Below are positions 39,342-40,779 of a stretch of DNA of 40,779 bases, piece by piece (the first letter of the stretch is position 1; every line of letters begins with the position of its first letter). Below the pieces are notes generated by a model. The model saw only the letters and a program-made list of their open reading frames with translations, ran no database searches and was not told the origin of the DNA. The stretch lies in NCBI GenBank assembly GCA_017465085.1, contig JAFTWW010000006.1, positions 1 to 40,779 of the forward strand. Reading direction: 5' to 3'. The translations under genes were made by a program, and so were the position numbers. The stretch comes from Clostridia bacterium. Lineage in GTDB: Bacteria > Bacillota > Clostridia > Oscillospirales > Acutalibacteraceae.

Positions 39342-39449
39342 ATGTGGCAATATGAAAAGAAATTACAGTATCCTGTAAACATTAAAAACTCCAACCCCAA
39401 ATATGCTCAGATTATAATAAGTCAATACGGCGGTTCAAATTGCAATTAG
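39342..39449 (+). pseudogene. cotJC: Truncated cotJC (5' fragment only)
   Basis: Thirty-five codons that read as the N terminus of CotJC, a manganese-catalase-like coat protein normally about 190 residues long: MWQYEKKLQYPVNIKNSNPK followed by YAQIIISQYGG. After QYGG the match stops; the frame continues SNCN and ends at TAG (39447-39449). GGAGG lies upstream, as for an intact gene. The breakpoint is therefore near 39432-39436. The following sequence is phage-like (XRE regulator, holin, endolysin). The gene is either destroyed or is interrupted by an element that continues beyond the window. Confidence 0.88.
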
Positions 39450-39466
39450 ATATAGTAGAAATTAAC

Positions 39467-39514
39467 CTCACCAAATAAACATACTGCGGTTTATGGCCGC
39501 AGCGGGAAGGTGAG
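39467..39514 (+). promoter_or_regulatory. Nested hairpin that could mask the XRE gene ribosome-binding site
   Basis: Outer arms CTCACC (39467-39472) and GGTGAG (39509-39514) pair perfectly. The right arm is the ribosome-binding site of the XRE gene. Inside lies CTGCGG (39484-39489) paired with CCGCAG (39497-39502). Confidence 0.45.
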
Positions 39515-39517
39515 AAT

Positions 39518-39922
39518 ATGACATTTTCGGAAAACTTATCTAAAGCATTAGCTAAACACATTAAGGAAACTAACAGCACACAGTTGAAGCTTGCCAACGA
39601 AAGTAATCTAAGCCACAGATTTGTGGGTGATATTATCCGCGGTGATTCTGTCCCTACCTTGAGAACCTTTGAACAGATATGCGCCGCGCTTGAGGTAACG
39701 CCTAATGATTTATTATTACGAGAAGAATATAATATCATCGAATCAAAACCGGTAACCAAAATATTTTGGAATCGTAAAATGGGTGATTTGGGTTATTTCC
39801 CTATTTGTCCAAACTGCAACATAACATTGGAAAGAGAATATCAGGCTTACTGTGACCGATGCGGCGCCAAGCTTAGTTGGAAACAGTATGACAAAGCCGA
39901 AATAATTTCTTCTAACGAATAA
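39518..39922 (+). CDS. XRE-family regulator with C-terminal zinc ribbon
   Basis: A 134-residue DNA-binding regulator. Residues about 5-65 form an HTH_3/XRE domain (STQLKLANESNLSHRFVGDI then RGDSVPTLRTFEQICAALEV). The C-terminal 45 residues carry a CPNC...CDRCG pair (CPNCNITLEREYQAYCDRCG), a small zinc ribbon. Such repressor-like proteins are common in prophages and other mobile elements. It begins 69 bases after the truncated cotJC stop and is the first gene of the foreign segment. AAGGTGAG is its ribosome-binding site. A strong terminator follows its stop. Confidence 0.88.
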   Translation: MTFSENLSKALAKHIKETNSTQLKLANESNLSHRFVGDIIRGDSVPTLRTFEQICAALEVTPNDLLLREEYNIIESKPVTKIFWNRKMGDLGYFPICPNCNITLEREYQAYCDRCGAKLSWKQYDKAEIISSNE

Positions 39923-39954
39923 AAACACCCCCATCCAAACAGATGGGGGTGTTT
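39923..39954 (+). terminator. Terminator of the XRE gene
   Basis: Stem AAACACCCCCATC with loop CAAACA pairs with GATGGGGGTGTTT and is followed by ATACTATG. It starts directly at the stop codon. Confidence 0.85.
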
Positions 39955-39984
39955 ATACTATGTATTATTATAATGCTCTAAAAC

Positions 39985-40006
39985 GATATAATGATATCAT
40001 TATATC
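39985..40006. other. 22-bp perfect AT-rich palindrome
   Basis: The sequence from GATATAATGAT to ATCATTATATC is a perfect palindrome with no loop. It overlaps the holin stop codon. It may be an operator-like dyad or part of a weak terminator. Confidence 0.6.
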
Positions 40007-40205
40007 ACTCTTTAATCTCGGGTAGGCCCTTAATCGAAATCAGAAGGGAAATCAGACCCGAAAGCAGTGAAGCGGAAACCACTAATTTCCAATCCACCTC
40101 GTTTATAACCGCCGAGGTGCCGATGGTGGCGATTGCTGTTTCTGCAACAGTCTTAATAGCTCTCACGCCTGCAGCCTTAATCCATCTCAAAAATTTCTTC
40201 TTCAT
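40005..40205 (-). CDS. Phage holin (r1t-like)
   Basis: A 66-residue membrane protein: a basic N terminus (MKKKFLRWIKAAGVRAIKTV), a first hydrophobic helix (AETAIATIGTSAVI) and a second (LVVSASLLSGLISLLISI), ending GLPEIKE. The FLRWIKAAGVRAIKT opening and the final GLPE are typical of r1t-type holins of Firmicutes phages, which permeabilise the membrane for the endolysin. ATG 40205 is chosen for the GGAGTGAG ribosome-binding site; the start at 40214 would overlap the endolysin stop. It lies directly downstream of the endolysin gene. Confidence 0.85.
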   Translation of the reverse strand: MKKKFLRWIKAAGVRAIKTVAETAIATIGTSAVINEVDWKLVVSASLLSGLISLLISIKGLPEIKE

Positions 40206-40210
40206 AATTC

Positions 40211-40779
40211 TCACTCCTTTACAATTCTTATCTGTACTCGGTCGATGGTCTGACCGTAAATACCTGCATAACCGCCTGCATCGGTATCGTTGCAGTTTCT
40301 TACCCAGGGTAGATAATCCTGACCCGAGAGTGAAACTCGATACTCAACCGCATATCCCTCAAGGCCTTCCAGCTTCATCTGAAGCCCATCGATAAGGTTG
40401 CCGTAAACACCAGCATATCCGTTCTGCTCCTTATCTAAATCCTTAACCCAAGGCAAGTATTTTCCGCCTACGGTATGAACTCTGTAAAGGATGCTGCCTT
40501 TATTAAGCCTTGCGCGGATGCCGTCTATAGCCTTTCCTATAATACCTGCATAGCCGCTTGAGTTTACCTCGTTATAGTCAACGATATCCGAAAGCCATTT
40601 ACCCTTATTGGTATGAACGGCGTATATTACCGATACGCCGATGGGCAGATCCTTATCTAAATACTCGGTGGGGTTAATCCTCACATTTTCTCTTCGTACC
40701 TCAAAGTGAAGATGGGCGCCGTAGGAGTTACCCGTGTTACCCATAAAGCCTATTTCCTGACCCTCGGTAACAAAATCGC
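40211..40779 (-). CDS. Phage/prophage endolysin, M23 peptidase with three C-terminal repeats (5' end outside window)
   Basis: The C-terminal part of a peptidoglycan endopeptidase, open at the right edge: the frame runs through DFVTEGQEIGF before the first in-window Met. GNTGNSYGAHLHFEVRREN is the end of the M23 (LytM) metallopeptidase domain, with the HxH zinc motif. Three homologous repeats follow, built on YxxHxxxGKxLPxVxxx...GYAGxxGxxIDxxxxxx: about VIYAVHTNKGKWLSDI, ILYRVHTVGGKYLPWV and VEYRVSLSGQDYLPWV. Such repeats occur at the C termini of clostridial phage lysins and probably bind the cell wall. The holin gene follows on the same strand. Confidence 0.9.
   Translation of the reverse strand, partial: DFVTEGQEIGFMGNTGNSYGAHLHFEVRRENVRINPTEYLDKDLPIGVSVIYAVHTNKGKWLSDIVDYNEVNSSGYAGIIGKAIDGIRARLNKGSILYRVHTVGGKYLPWVKDLDKEQNGYAGVYGNLIDGLQMKLEGLEGYAVEYRVSLSGQDYLPWVRNCNDTDAGGYAGIYGQTIDRVQIRIVKE

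Overview
The window looks like chromosome of an endospore-forming, anaerobic, gut-type Clostridia (Oscillospirales-like; inferred from gene content, not from a marker tree). Evidence: spoIIE, a SpoIVFB-type M50 protease, cotJA/cotJB and a DacF-like DD-carboxypeptidase; a Na+-pumping oxaloacetate decarboxylase; glucuronate isomerase; a T-box controlled pheST; DnaD and a DnaI-type helicase loader; strong Gram-positive ribosome-binding sites and sigma-A style promoters.

Layout. 1-3246 (minus): small P-loop ATPase, pgi, dacF. 3397-7151 (plus): DUF1846 protein, metY and metA, giving homocysteine from homoserine through O-acetylhomoserine. 7153-9398: an AT-rich island of two minus-strand genes, a SAP-domain nuclease with a FokI-like PD-(D/E)XK domain and a four-helix-bundle protein, bracketed by two inverted copies of a hairpin array. 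This is the strongest candidate for an undescribed system. 9404-12882 (minus): AEC transporter, galT, DUF3048 lipoprotein. 13058-18922 (plus): cysteine desulfurase and ThiI (sulfur to tRNA), a CinA-like/acidic/membrane protein, spoIIE. 18930-23108 (plus): T-box, an inserted repeat, pheS, pheT, ireB. 23114-23468: a second type of hairpin array that splits an intergenic terminator stem. 23482-27219 (minus): polysaccharide deacetylase and isochorismatase-family hydrolase (overlapping), a secreted SPKTG protein, LUD protein, mnmA. 27289-28097 (plus): small membrane protein and SpoIVFB-like protease. 28100-28390: tRNA-Arg with a perfect 54-bp duplication of its 3' end and terminator around three hairpins. 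28484-31784 (plus): AGCS symporter, DnaD, DnaI. 31829-32473 (minus): SGNH hydrolase. 32649-34602 (plus): uxaC, maf. 34603-35087: repeats and a gene remnant. 35088-38649 (minus): oadG, biotin carrier, oadB, oadA. 38911-39449 (plus): cotJA, cotJB and a cotJC cut off after about 30 recognisable residues. From about 39435 to the end the content is phage-like: an XRE regulator, a holin and the 3' part of an M23 endolysin.

Two themes run through the window. First, intergenic gaps are repeatedly occupied by small palindromic elements that sit in or next to terminators and a tRNA 3' end. Second, a sporulation gene (cotJC) is interrupted at a junction with prophage lysis genes, which suggests a skin-like intervening element or a phage-induced deletion.
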